Of a stretch of DNA of 64,000 nt, positions 1 to 11,833 are shown in pieces. The stretch comes from Diorhabda sublineata. Lineage: Eukaryota > Arthropoda > Insecta > Coleoptera > Chrysomelidae. Where the stretch lies: positions 31,573,653 through 31,637,652 of the forward strand of contig NC_079478.1 in assembly GCF_026230105.1 (NCBI RefSeq), written 5' to 3'. Numbering within the stretch: position 1 is the first letter of the stretch; the number at the start of each line of letters is the position of its first letter. Under the pieces are notes generated by a model, which searched no databases, was not told the DNA's origin, and saw only the letters and a list, made by a program, of their open reading frames with translations. The position numbers and the translations under genes are program-made.

Positions 1-2117
1 TATATGTTTATCCTCCCCAGTTTTCCGTTGGGTACATCAAGGATGGCTGTGGTATTAATCACCTTTAAAGATTTCTTAGAAATTTAAGATCTCAAAATAA
101 CAAAAAATAGTTTAAAGTTTAGAAATAAGTGGAGTGATTGAATCGTTGATCGGTATTTTATAAAGATCGGATGTATGGATTTTTCGGGGAGAGTCTGAAT
201 GATCACTTAGCAGGTTTCAAAGACAAGACTGAGCTATCAATAAGAAGTGAACTAATGGCACCGACTATGAGAAGAAAGTGAGACTAATTCAGACGATTTT
301 TCGAAAGTTTTTCATAAATTTCATTTGGGGACTTTTGATGCTGTCTTAAGAAAACTACAACCGCTTCCAGAAAAAGGAGAATTCAATTATGCAGATCTTA
401 AAATTGGAGGGATCAGCATTATTGTGGAAAACTATGAAGAAAACTGACCTGATCGATTACAAAGAAGTTTCACTAAATATTTGGTGAAATTTTGGAAGAA
501 CGGTCCACATTTATTGAGAATTTATAGGCCGTATACAACACAATATTTTTCAAAATTGCACAGGGTGCACCGCTTTATCTAAATGGTTGGTATCGAGCAG
601 AGAATATCAAGACAGGAGTCCAGTGCTTGCGACCAATACAGAAGATGTTAATCAGAAGAACACCAAATATTGAAACGAATTAATTCGGCATCAAATTTTT
701 CCCATACAAGCTCAATGAATAGAAATGTCTAGGTACGCATAATATTTTGATAACAATGACATTTCAATTGGTATTTTGAATTTGAAAAAAGGAGGCATTT
801 TACATATATAAATCATTGGTCATTCTCCTAGTATCTCAAACCATAGGTAGTTGAGCAATGAACATCATCTCAACAACAGAAAAAACGTTGCCTTATACTA
901 CCAATATAACTCAATCTCAACGCAGATAACAATTTTTCACAAATCACTTACAATAATTCTACCCCAAATATCAATAGAGCATTAATTATTTATTAACATT
1001 GATCCATTCATCATGCAAGAAATAGTATTCGAGTAATCGAGAATAATCGGTTATTTTTCACTCCTAATCCTCAAAAAACTAATCTAGCTGGGTTCTTGTG
1101 ATGTTTAACTGAAATTTACAGATTATTTACAATACTGGTGTGAAAGTATAACTGATTTTATTGGCCCTTACTTCTTGAATGTTGTACTTAGGTTACTCTT
1201 TACAAGTTTCAACCGCTGTGTCGCTTATGTCGTTGTGTTTTCCATAAACCCACTAATAAGGTTTCATTTGTTGAAACTATATAACAAAATTGGTTTTATG
1301 TCACAAGATAACTAGTCCTACACTAGATTATTGTTGAGAGGTAAATTGAATTTTCCAAGAAAACAATTTTACAAATGGAAAGAAATATTTTAGAGTGTCT
1401 TTCTAATTTTGGAAGCTGTCTAGAATTGATTTTGTGAGACAAAGAATTAGAAATGGGTTAATTCAGTGACGTACTTGAATAATTTCCTCATGGTGACAAT
1501 ACGAAAATGAAAGAATTAGTTTTGAAATATTAGATACTGAAAATAGAATAACGGAAGTAGGTTAATTTCAAAGATATATTAATAAGATCTTAACAATGTG
1601 AACTAATAACAGAAAGAAAATCTCAAAAATGAGTAAAATTCATCAATAAACTCGATGGATTACACTATTTGTAGTACACCTGCAAATAGTTCGAATGGAA
1701 AAGAGATATGAGAAGTATGGATAATTTTTAGATCTGATATTTTGTAAAAGTTGAAGAGACATACAAGGAAAATTATTTAAAATAAAAACTGGAACGCACT
1801 GCTTCTCTAGACATGATAATATTAATTATCATTATACTACTATACCTTCCGTATTCAATTAATAGTTTATAGGAGATAGACATTGAAATTTCTACTAAAT
1901 TGGAACAATTGATTAGGAATTTATTCGAAATTTATCCTCAGAAGTAACTTTTCTCGATAAATAGTTACTTTACCCAAATGTCGAAGCATTAAGTAAGAAT
2001 TTTCGCTGCATATATGATTCTGTCCTTTATAAAATATATATATCGCACATTCCAAGAAATTTCTTGAAAAAATCCTTTATCTTAACTTTCTCTATACGAA
2101 GTGGAAATTACTTTCAG
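1..2117. other. Intron sequence upstream of the first visible Side exon
   Basis: AT-rich with no exon of an Ig domain that I can recognise. A 50-codon open stretch around 325-447 (+, containing QPLPEKGEFNYADLKIGG) reads as protein-like but matches nothing I know and may be transposon debris. Nothing else identified. Confidence 0.4.
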
Positions 2118-2291
2118 AGCCTCCTGAATCGCCGAGAAGTTGTCTTGTTAGAAACGCGACACATGGAGAGGGTCTGGAAGTGTCATGTATCGCAGGCAAA
2201 GATGGCGGATTACACCAAAGTTTTGTCCTGGAAGTTTCTGATGTTTCCGTGCCCTCCAGTCCTCCAGGTGTTACCACGCTCAGTGATCAAG
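2118..2291 (+). CDS. Side-family exon: first half of FN3 domain
   Basis: This 174-base exon follows the acceptor ctttcag and ends at the donor CAAG|gttagt; it starts and ends in phase 1. Its 58 codons begin with a PPESPRSC segment and continue through VRNATHGEGLEVSCIAG to KDGGLHQSFVLEVSD. The proline-rich start, the Cys pair and the DGG-x-x-QSFxLEV phrase are what is seen at the start of the FN3 domain in Sidestep-family proteins, just after the last Ig domain. The NAT triplet is a possible N-glycosylation site. The exon is extracellular. The ATG-started reading through this stretch is in a different frame and is not the real one. Confidence is high because the next exon completes the same domain in phase. 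Confidence 0.85.
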
Positions 2292-4381
2292 GTTAGTATC
2301 ATCAACTAATTCGGTATTTCCACATAATGGGAGAGTGTGAAATAGCAGTAATCGATTACTATTGCTCTAAAATTATTAGCTTTAGATTTCCCATCAATAA
2401 TATTTGGAATCAAATTTTATATATATAAAAAGAAATTGAGGGGTTGCATGAGATATAACATTTGAATAATTATGAAATGACAGAAGAATGTGAATAATTA
2501 TTTTGAAAGAGAGCTATGATAATTGAATTTCAAATGAATTTAAATAATGGATTCAATTTCCAGCAATACATAGATGAAAGATATTTGAGAGTTCCTGCTT
2601 TGACTAATTTTCTATTCAAAATTAAATATAATCGAAACTTATTTGTACCGATAACTTTTAAAATAGAGCGTATCTTCTTATTTCTCAAGTTTCACTCCAA
2701 ACGCCACTGGAAACATGCTGTTTGATTTGTTTTTTCTGTCCTACTAAAGTTGCAAATTCAGAGTTTGAAAGTTAAAGAAGTGCTCTCGTTTTATTATTTT
2801 TGTATCCGCCTTATCTGATGAAAAATAAATATTTTACTTCTTTTAAAAACCCGACTTTCATTGGATAGGAAAAGTTATATTTTGTTTCATGTGAATCAGT
2901 ATCACAACTTCACAAAAGAGTTGTCTTTATCCTGAAATTTATTTTATGATTTCGCTATCCATTATTATCGAGAAATTCATTTAAAAGTTTACTTCTGTGA
3001 CAGTAAAGATAATGCTTTTACCATCTTAAAAAAATGTTTTCATATGTGTTATTTTTGCTTGGTTAATTCGACTACAAGACATGAACGAAAAATTTCGAGG
3101 CCCACCGAATATCTCTACTTAAATTAACCCTTTTATCCTAATCATGCTTATATCATAAGAAGAAGAGAATGTTGAAGATGGAAAGTTTGTGACAAAATCG
3201 CATTTTTCAGCTTGTTAAGTTTGTTATTGCATATTGCATATTGCATTATTACATACAATATATATTTCAAATGACGATATACCTGAGGGAAAATTATTAT
3301 GAAAATGTAATATAATGAAAAGTTTGGAGTTGGATTTATGAAAAATACGTATTACTGGCGAAGAGTTTCCAAAATAATTCAATTAAAATGAATACAAAAA
3401 TCATTTTATGCAGGGTAGTTCCATTTTAGGAAATAAGAAAGCTGAAAATGAGTACGAGATGTGATAACATGCCTGGAAACTTGTCCACAGAATGCCTCCA
3501 AAAGTATCTACTATCAACAACATGTGAATAAATTTGGGAACAAATCAGAAACACAGTGAACACGATCTCAACAAGAGATCATGTAATTCGAACATCTTTA
3601 TAACCGGGGCCAATACAAAAACATTTGGGTCGAATACGTTATATTCAAATTAGAGAAATTCAAATTAACGCAAAAGTGATAAAACTTACTGTGTAACACT
3701 TTCACACTATTTGGTAGTTTTCCACCCTTTCACTATATTTTCTAGATAAGTTGGTGAAATTTGTTTCATGTAATTGGGAGCATATGGAATTGATTCATGT
3801 TCTTTCATGTTCCAATTCTCCAGAAAATTAATCTTTACAAGATCATTTCTGGGTCATTTTGCAGTTTCTTTCCAAGCCAGCTTCCAAATGATGTCTGTTG
3901 AAGAGTGAGAATTAAAGATGAGATCCATGATAATGGATGTCAATCCTACTCGATGAGTAGCAATTATAACAGGAAGGTTTCCGATGATACCTGTTGCTCA
4001 TGAGAAGAAGTTATCGAGACAGCTAACAAAAACTTTTTTATTGCGAAGCTGCTTATGGAAAAAAGCTGTAACAACTTAACTCGTGATTATTAAAATGAAC
4101 ACAAGTAATGGACGTACCATAGAAGGTAGTCGGGCTCAATGGGACCTCCCTACCTGAATCGGTAATAGTTCGTTATCAGGGTCAATATGTTCACGATATC
4201 TGAATGGCTCTATCCAGATAATTTTCGATGTGTTAGTTCGGAAACAATGATACAAATTAAAGAGTACCCTGTGTGTATATAAAAGCTTACTTTAATCAAA
4301 ATTTTGGTTTTGTGTGAGTAGACTAATTCTCCGTAACATTTTTTTGTAGTTGCGTGGTAGTTTATAGACACTTTTTTGTAG
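2292..4381 (+). other. Intron between the two FN3 exons
   Basis: AT-rich, no recognisable element apart from the small ATTGCAT repeat at 3226-3246. Bounded by gttagt and a T-rich acceptor. Confidence 0.7.
3226..3246. repeat. Three perfect tandem ATTGCAT copies
   Basis: Seven-base unit repeated three times without error inside the FN3 intron. Probably a chance microsatellite. Confidence 0.8.
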
Positions 4382-4573
4382 GTGATCTACCACCTCCAAA
4401 ATATCGTGTTCTAGGGGAACGACCGGTTTTCCGCCTCCACAGTCTTCAACCAGGTAAAAACTACCAAGTAACGGTTTATGCTGAAAATGCCAAAGGAAAA
4501 AGTTATCCTCCTGTGATATTACCAAATATTAAAGTAGAAAATCAACTATCATTGGATCAGTTCAATGCAGACG
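4382..4573 (+). CDS. Side-family exon: second half of FN3 domain
   Basis: The acceptor is a T-rich tract ending in tag at 4379-4381 and the donor is GACG|gtgagt. The 192 bases start and end in phase 1, so a glycine codon spans the junction with the previous exon. The product contains FRLHSLQPGKNYQVTVYAEN followed by AKGKSYP, the classic FN3 F-G strand pattern (L-x-P-G-x-x-Y-x-V-x-V-Y-A-x-N-x-x-G) with the conserved tyrosine and NAKG turn. It continues about 25 residues as a hydrophilic stalk ending in QFNADG. This completes the FN3 domain begun at 2118-2291. No stop occurs in frame. The open frame runs on past the donor to 4677, but the consensus splice site and the in-phase next exon argue for splicing. 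Confidence 0.85.
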
Positions 4574-7500
4574 GTGAGTATTCCATTAGATTAATTGAAT
4601 TTTCAGTTGAATATCGTCCAATTTTGCTCCACATAGATAAAAAAATCCATGAAATAATCAACATTAGGACCAGATAATTTTTATACGAGACAAACTCAGA
4701 TTATATTCAGCTCATTTCATCTTGTAACGAGTCCCTAATGACTTTTTGTGTAGATCTAACGTAAATTTCCTTTGACAAAGTTGAACGAGCAAATTTTACA
4801 GTTTCGTTACACACTGTATTCAGTCGTCGTTAACGCTTTGATGATCCTACTGCTTCCTAATGTCGAAATCGCGTGGAAATGCCTCCGAATACTGAAAATA
4901 GGTGAATTCGGAGTCACAATCGGTAGGTCGGTAGTGAAAAGGTTTATTTAATTAAGGGCGGCAGTAACAGTAACTAAATACGCGTTCTGCATGTCTTGAA
5001 TTTCATCTACAAATTGAACTATATACGTTGTTTCACGCTTAATCTCAACACTGGAGGGTCGCATATTTTCTTATCTAATAACTGTAATGAGAGGTTTTGA
5101 ATGATATGTTATTAGATAATGGGGTTAATGAACATGTACTACTATTTTCGTTGGTACTATAGAAATTCGGGGAATATTCATGTATCGTTTATTGGTAGAG
5201 CTAAAGTAAATGATAGAATTCAAATTGAGAAATGCCAAGAAATGGAACAACACATTTTATTAAATTTGACTTCAACTTCTCGTAATATCAAGTGAGTATG
5301 AACTACTTAAATTGGTAAATTAAGTATTTCGTTGCTGCTGGGTTACGTCTATTACCATGTTCATAATATTTGACTGAGTTCTTGGATAATGTCATTCTTC
5401 AATGTCATTCCCGTTTTTCTCTTCTGTACGAAAGATGTCGCTTTCAGTTAATAGAGAAGTGAAATATGTTGTTGATGCTATTTTCACAACTTTTATATGG
5501 AATAGGAGCATTCAATTTAATTGTTCAACTTTCTTTCATCTCAAATATTCGAAGATGATCGAAGATCGTTATGATTTTCAGTAATTTCACGTCGACCTTG
5601 TGCGCCACTGATACCACAAGTTTATTCATTATCTCGAGGCTTGGATGTGGTTCGCGAACCTAATATGAACAGTCTTGAAGCTAGGTTAGTTTATACTATT
5701 ACAGTCTTGAATTTATTCCGGGCTCATCTCTATTTAGAGGTAAATGTAACCTTTAGACCATTTTCATGTTTTCTATGAAACTCCCGTTTTGATCTCTCAT
5801 TAGATTTTCACAGAATTCCATTCTTTTGATGTTGTTATCGCGAAATATTTCCAGTTTCTACTCTAAACCAATGGTGAATATTCCAGTTTTATCATTTATC
5901 TTAACTTGAGGAGCTATTAATTTACTTGAACAAGACTAAACAATTTCAATTACATTTATGTTTTTGAAATAAGTGAACCCAAAAAACCATATCTAAGTTT
6001 ATAATTGATCGTGCAGTTCAATGGAAAATTACACTGGTAGATTAGTGAAAGTGGGTTGGCTAAAGGGTTTAACATTGATTGCTCACGTGCCGTAGGCTTT
6101 TTCCAGTACAATATCTTTTTTGCGAATTGCAAATTAAAATCTAACCATTTATTCGTTTACGACATAAAACATAGATTTAAGTATTTGACACAAATACGAA
6201 ACAGCGAGACAGAAATTAGAATTTTAAGTTAATTTCTATGCATGAGCAAAACCAGGCTACAAACGAACACGGAAACACAATTATCAAAATTAATTAAATA
6301 AAATTTTAAATATAATTTCAAACATAATAGTCCGGAGAAGTGAGGTCAAAAAATCAACCTAACTTCAACATTTCCCCATAGGGAATATTATGTTTCCATT
6401 GAAAACCTATGAACCTATCATTCAAATTGACGGCTTCGTAAACCAACTTCATTCTTTTGGTCAATTTCTGTTAATGTTATGAACTTTAACAATAGGCTTG
6501 TTTCCTCTAAGGATAGCCTAGCCTATTTGCTGGAAAGGACAGATTAAGAGTTGTAATTCAAAAGACATTATGAAAAAAGTTTTCAAAACTTCATATGCAT
6601 TGTTTCCAACTAAAAATAGTGAGTTTTTTTCTAAGGATTTTCCATTGAAAAAAATGTTTTAGAAGCCGATATAACGAAATCAAGTTCCGTTAGGTACCTA
6701 CATAATACTAGAAGACTTTCTGTTTTATGATTGATACGTCAGTTTATCAAATCAAATGTGTTAATGGGCTCAATTTTTTATTGTTCTTGCACCAATGACT
6801 ATGTATGAAAAGGCCAGCTATTGTTATCGCGCAACAAAATGACGATTAAAAAAATGATCCGATTGATAGGTTTTATCAGTTCAAGGGTTGAAGAAAATGT
6901 GGATGGACTTTTAGAAGTTTTTCTCATATTATCCATAAAACTACAACTTTCATTAGTTGCCGTCTGATCTCACACCTCCCTTCATTTCTTTAGAATCGTT
7001 CAGATTCCTATGATTAGCATAAGATAGGGAAAATATCATCCTTGTGGATAGTTTTGAACGTCATTACTCGTATAGTAGTGTGTAATCTACCCCTAGTAGA
7101 TGTAAAAAAATGATAACTTGGTTGATGATTTCTTTTAACTTCATTCAACTCTTGCCGTGTTTTCACCAATAACAAATACTCGCAACTGTATAATTAACAG
7201 AATGAGACTCATTAGGGATCGAGAGAATCATCTCCTTGCAAATAACGAGAAACTCGACCGGCAAACTTTTTTAAATTAAAAACCAACTCTTTTTAATAAG
7301 ATAAAATCAATATTTGCGTAAATATAATTATGAAAAAAAAATTCAGACCGACTTGTGAGGAAAATTATACAAAATTGCTTGAGGCTACTAAATTGTAATT
7401 TTAAACGAAAGAAATTTTAATCTTGAAAAATCGGTTTCACTGGAAAAGAGACAAATGCAATTGAATTTATCATACATGGAAAACAGTTCTTTGAGACCTA

Positions 7501-7784
7501 CTAAATGTTTCCCTTTATACCGCAACATTCCAGTTAAGTTTACGCCCAAATTCCCATGGTTTTTATTTGAATTTAATTTTTATAGGAGTGTCCAGAGTAA
7601 ATAACCAGAATTTATTAGATAATCATAAGTTAATCTACTTTCAAATAAAAATTACAAAGGTGTCTGCCTGGCCAAATTATATCAGTCGTCAAAACTTGGA
7701 TTAAAATAAAATAACTAATTAACCATAGTAGGGGTAACTTTCCGTAGTTTTTAAATATTTCTAAGCAGTAATTTTGTTGAGAAA
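4574..7784 (+). other. Intron sequence, no named element
   Basis: Left part of the 6.9-kb intron. AT-rich; open frames such as 5402-5584 show no known domain. Contains the inverted repeat at 5071-5119. Confidence 0.6.
5071..5119. repeat. Perfect 12-bp inverted repeat with 25-bp spacer
   Basis: TTATCTAATAAC at 5071-5082 is mirrored exactly by GTTATTAGATAA at 5108-5119. It could form a stem-loop in the intron transcript. No element boundary is obvious around it. Confidence 0.6.
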
Positions 7785-8390
7785 CAGAAAAAACAAGATG
7801 TGATAAACTACATGTTTTGTTTGATATTGAGTGCAAAGTTTTCAAATGTTTCAGGGGGTTCAATTCCATTTATTGGTGCAGGCAGAACATGTGGCCCAAT
7901 TAATTTGTCTCCTTCAATACCAATCCACTGCAAAAATATCTTGAAGATGGTGTTCTATTATCTTAGGCAGATTCTTATTCGCCCATACGTGATTATCGTG
8001 GTAATTCAAGATAGATATTCTTGAAAAATGTGCCTTGTCCGTTAACAATACATTACTTAAAGGATTACTCGCTACACAGATGAATGGCTGATATTTAGGA
8101 TGTTGGCAATTTTTCTGGGGCTTGTTTCCGGATGTACATCAATTTCATCTTAAATTGCTTGTTTCGCTATTACATTTCTAACTACCGGACACGACCAGTC
8201 GTTGTTGAATTTCTTTTTAAGATTCCAGTGCAAATACGGAATGATGAGGCGTTATTCGTTACGGTTAGTTGTCAGCTTGTCAAGAAGTACCATTCACCAT
8301 ACCAAACACAAAATGCATGCCGGTCATTTCAGCGTTTCTATACATGTCACGGTACACAGATACGTTGAAATAATAATCTTAAAAGTGAAC
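7785..8390 (-). pseudogene. Decayed IS630/Tc1/mariner-superfamily transposase
   Basis: Reading the minus strand across several frame breaks gives the order of a common insect transposase: a helix-turn-helix region (TGMHFVFGMVNG, near 8340-8300), a linker, then NVLLTDKAHFSRISILNYHD with WANKNLPKIIEHHLQ following (about 8035-7930), and WIGIEGDKLIGPHVLP (about 7915-7870). LTDKAHF corresponds to the family's F-T-D-E-A-H-F, so the first catalytic Asp is kept while the Glu is changed. The C-terminal part carrying the last catalytic acidic residue is missing or unreadable. Stops and frameshifts show it is dead. It sits inside the Side-family intron, opposite to the host gene. Confidence 0.75.
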
Positions 8391-9670
8391 TTCGATTGGT
8401 GACTATCAACAACAGTTTTTCACACAAACCTACTACAATTTGAATAATCATAAGTCGAGGTAACAAAAACTTGGTAATCAAAAACAAAGTAGAGGTGGTT
8501 ATTTCCAATATTTATTATGAATCGTATTACATTTCACATACAATTATAAATTATGGTGTTTATCAGTTTTCTCTGCAGCTATTGGTTTTGGGAAAATAAT
8601 TGAGTATATTGTAACAGGAATATTGTAAAATTACTCATAGTTAGTCAATTACGAGTGCACGAACATTTAAAAAAAAATTCAATTTTAGTCACCACCTTTC
8701 AAGAGTGATATCTCGGAAAAGGATGGTCTGAGGAAATTTTGTTATAGAAAAGACCCATCTTAATTTGATAAGGGCTATCACTTTTGTCGTAAGAACATAC
8801 ATCTTGTATGTATTCAAATATATATAAGAAACGTTCCTACACAATACAGTGTGCTGATAAACCCAAGACATTGAGGATTATCTTAAACCTCGCTGAATCC
8901 TACTTACCTTATTATGATGTTATCTGAAGTACATGCATATAATATTATAGTGACGCATACGTATTCATAACAGTTAAATTGAGCTTCTTGTATCGTACTA
9001 AAACATCGATCCATGTTCCATTCAACGATAATACAAATAAACGATTAATAGTATTAACACAAGATGCAAATTTCCACAAGTTACAGTATCTATTAGAATA
9101 TTGTTATGTTCTGTTCAAGTTTAATATATTGGTTGAATGCAAATGCATTTGGTATTTCCCAATATCTTTAAATTGAATTAATTGTGGGAGTAATGGAATC
9201 AAAATAGCAGAATCGTTGATTATAACCTCAAGCGAGCTCAAATTGAACGATGTTCTCAATTTATGAGCGCATTATTTTGTGTTTAGTGGTGAGGATAAAG
9301 GATCTCTTGAGCTGAATTAACGTGGTTTTTGGTATATTACCTTACTAGTCGATTATTCCATTTGAGAAAATTCGAGTTCACGTATATTGACAATAGTGAA
9401 AATGAAGATATTAGAGTGTAGTCAGCAAACATTGTATTAATTGAATAACTTCAAAAATATAATCATCTTATCCTAGGATAATTTTAGGTAGACTACAGGT
9501 AGTAAAAGTATTATAGATATTTTTGCTTACTAAATATTTCCATTAATCTTACTCAAATTGTTTTGACGAGTTCATATGAGTAATTCTCATATATCTATCA
9601 TATTCCCGACTCAAACTTCTTAAAAATTGAAAAATCTTCTAAATTTGTGTTGTGGATACCATTATTCCCT
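8391..9670. other. Intron sequence, nothing named
   Basis: AT-rich. The stretch 8690-8880 looks like non-coding tail of a mariner-like element but no terminal repeat could be set. No gene seen. Confidence 0.5.
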
Positions 9671-9700
9671 CCCAACCTAACCTAACCCAACCTATCCTAA
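9671..9700. repeat. Six degenerate telomere-type CCTAA/TTAGG units
   Basis: On the + strand the bases read as six five-base units in perfect register: CCCAA CCTAA CCTAA then CCCAA CCTAT CCTAA. Three units are exact and three have one change. On the minus strand this is a TTAGG array directly after eight A's (9708-9701). TTAGG is the ancestral insect telomere repeat. Confidence 0.75.
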
Positions 9701-9904
9701 TTTTTTTTGGTGTGGATGAGGGAAAATCTTCGAAAGACGCCTGGAGGGTGTCCCAGGTCTGCTAACCGGACACCAACCAGCTAAAAACCCACCCTCTTCT
9801 CCACCGACGCATGTGGAACCGTTCTTAGCGAATATCGCATCACTTCTTTTCTTTAAAAATACACTATAAAACTATAAATTATATATATAAATAAATATAT
9901 ATCC
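9701..9904 (-). mobile_element. 3' tail of the R1-type element
   Basis: Between the polymerase fragment and the TTAGG-like units lies a short AT-rich run (9850-9904) and a GC-richer segment (9709-9840) ending, on the minus strand, in eight A's. I read this as the element's 3' untranslated region and poly(A) after internal deletion. The link to the polymerase is by adjacency and strand only. Confidence 0.5.
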
Positions 9905-10445
9905 AGCTTTTGACTCTTTTCATGTTTTCCTTTACTATATCTGTGATGCCCCAATTCATATCGCTTTCCGCTAATATAGCCAGGTCGTCAGAGTATGCGA
10001 TCGATCTGGCACCGCCCTCTAGTTCCAATTGGAGCACCCCGTCGTACAGTACATTCCAGCACCGACCCCTGGGGTACTCGTGCGGTGAGTTGAATTTGTT
10101 GCCTTCTCGATACGCATACTCTCCTTTCCGTTAGGTAGTCCTTTATAACGTTAACCAAGTATATTGGGGCCTCCATTTCGTTTAACTTTTGTATTATGAG
10201 GCCCCAGTTAGCTGAATTGAATGCGTTATTAATGTCCAGCAACGACCTTTGCGGAATCCTTATTACTGTTTCGATGGAGATGTTTTGCTGTCCAGCAATT
10301 CTTCGAGCCTTTTTTCTATAAGTATTTCGTAATATTTTCCCAGACAGTCTAACAAACATACCGGCTTATATGAGGCCGTCGAATCGGGGGGTTTCCCAAA
10401 CTTCAACAACCATGCAGGTTTGCTATTTTTAGTTCCTTGGGAAAC
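9905..10445 (-). pseudogene. R1-type non-LTR retrotransposon reverse transcriptase relic
   Basis: The minus strand encodes, with two or more frame breaks, an ordered reverse transcriptase: WLLKFGKPPDSTASYKPVCL and LLDCLGKYYEILIEKRLEE (about 10410-10300), then LLDINNAFNSANWGLIIQKL (about 10240-10180), VPQGSVL (about 10070), and after a frameshift WNVLYDGVLQLE and RSIAYSDDLAILAESD (about 10050-9950). KPVCLLD, D-x-x-N-A-F-N-S-A-x-W, PQGSVL and Y-x-DD are hallmarks of R1-clade LINE polymerases; YSDD holds the catalytic aspartates. The GPTL normally between PQGSVL and WNVLYD is deleted. The thumb, C-terminal domain and most of ORF1 are gone. Downstream on the same strand are an AT-rich stretch, about 190 bases of more GC-rich tail, an A-tract and telomere-like repeats. 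Confidence 0.8.
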
Positions 10446-11492
10446 TCTTGCCTACTCACAAAAACAAATCCAAATTATCAAAAATTGTGATTGTAAAAAA
10501 TGAATACAGCCACCGAATCATTTCGTATTTCTTGAACTCAGTCTAAAGGTCACATAAGAAAGTACCTCGGATACTTTGAGTCAATCACAGATTGCTGATA
10601 TCGTTTTTTATTTATTGATTATAAAATTTGATTTTTCGGGCAAGATTTTTATTTCGTCATGACTAGAATTAGAAAATTCATGTTACTTTCAATTTCTCCC
10701 CCATTTATCATTAATTTTCATGGCAATAATTATTTATTCATAATTTATTAATAACTGAAATGACAGTTTTTACTCTCATGTAAATAAAAACGTGTTGTGA
10801 GCTGACACCAACAACAACCATTATCGTACTTGTACATTTTGTACATAATATTTTTTGCAATTAGTTTATTATTATTTATTGTGAAAGTCAGATGATGAGC
10901 AAGCGCTTACAATATTGAGTCACTGGTTTTCATCAATAAGCATTTCAACTATTTATTTATCAATTTGACCAACAACGCCAACAAGTTCTTCGAGCATTTA
11001 CATGATATTTATTTCTTCGACTAGCTTTCCAGTTTAAGCCTGATGTTTAATGTTATGCTCATTCCAAAGTGGTTATTGGACGACTATATGTAGCATGTTC
11101 TCGCAATATTGATGTTTAGATAGCTATCAAGAATTTTAATTTGAAATATATTTTCGTTACCTTAATAAATCCCTCTTTATCAACCTAAATAAAACTTTCT
11201 TTGTCTACAACGCTTTTGACCCTACACTCTTATAATAAGTAATCAAGTTAGTCACTTTCATTGAACATCAACGTTGTCTTGTAAGCTAATTAAATATATT
11301 TTCATTAGGCTCAGCCTAGTATTAATACTGAAATTTCAAAATCATAATTCGACATAAAAATGGTTTCAGTTTCCCAAAACCGAACAAATTTTGTCACATT
11401 TTATATTGCGATTAGCTCTTCTCCAAAATGCTTCTAGAGCTACAAAGCTAAACTCAACTAACGATAGCGCATATTATGTTCTACGTTTTCAG
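10446..11492 (+). other. Intron sequence before the transmembrane exon
   Basis: AT-rich, no open frame of note, no repeat recognised. Ends in a good polypyrimidine tract and acceptor. Confidence 0.6.
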
Positions 11493-11804
11493 ATGCAGAA
11501 TCTTCCGAGACCATCCCAACAGCAGAAACCTCCACATCAAATATGAATTTAACAGCTCTAATCGTGGGATTAGCGTGCGCAGCAGTGCTTCTAATTGTAA
11601 GCATAGTATCAGTGTCTGCGGTATTAGCCTGTAGGAAACCCAAAAACAGATTAGTGCAACGAAGAAGTAGAAGGAGTAGCAAGCCTCCCGACGACTTCGA
11701 TCTTTCCGAAGACGGTTTCGGTGAAGGTTTTCATAGAAGAAGTGCCCAGTATAGGGCTAGTATGTATGGGGAATGCGAAGAGAGGATCTCTAGGATGATT
11801 GAAG
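11493..11804 (+). CDS. Side-family exon: transmembrane helix and cytoplasmic tail
   Basis: The acceptor is ctacgttttcag and the exon enters in phase 1, giving an Asp codon with the previous exon. It encodes a Ser/Thr/Glu-rich stalk, then a hydrophobic helix (ALIVGLACAAVLLIVSIVSV, followed by SAVLAC), then a basic stop-transfer stretch (RKPKNRLVQRRSRRSSK) and an acidic segment (DDFDLSEDGFGEG) leading to EERISRMIE. This is the expected topology for a Sidestep-family type I protein. A strong donor, GAAG|gtaagc, ends the exon at 11804 in phase 1. If it is not used, the frame continues nine codons to a TGA at 11831-11833, giving a tail ending in YSYEAL. The basic-acidic tail has no catalytic motif; it presumably recruits cytoplasmic partners. 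Confidence 0.85.
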
Positions 11805-11833
11805 GTAAGCAGTACTCTTACGAAGCTCTATGA
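11805..11833 (+). CDS. Alternative read-through C-terminus of the Side-family gene
   Basis: If the donor at 11805 is skipped, the transmembrane-tail exon reads nine more codons to a TGA at 11831-11833. A canonical AATAAA follows 176 bases later (12009-12014). This would make a complete 3'-terminal exon by intronic polyadenylation. Either this or splicing to 34147 may be the main form; both are compatible with the sequence. Confidence 0.4.

Noticed and set aside
2064..2309. ATG frames over the first Side exon on both strands
   Set aside because: They are shifted relative to the FN3 frame and run across the acceptor; the phase-1 reading from 2118 is the real one.
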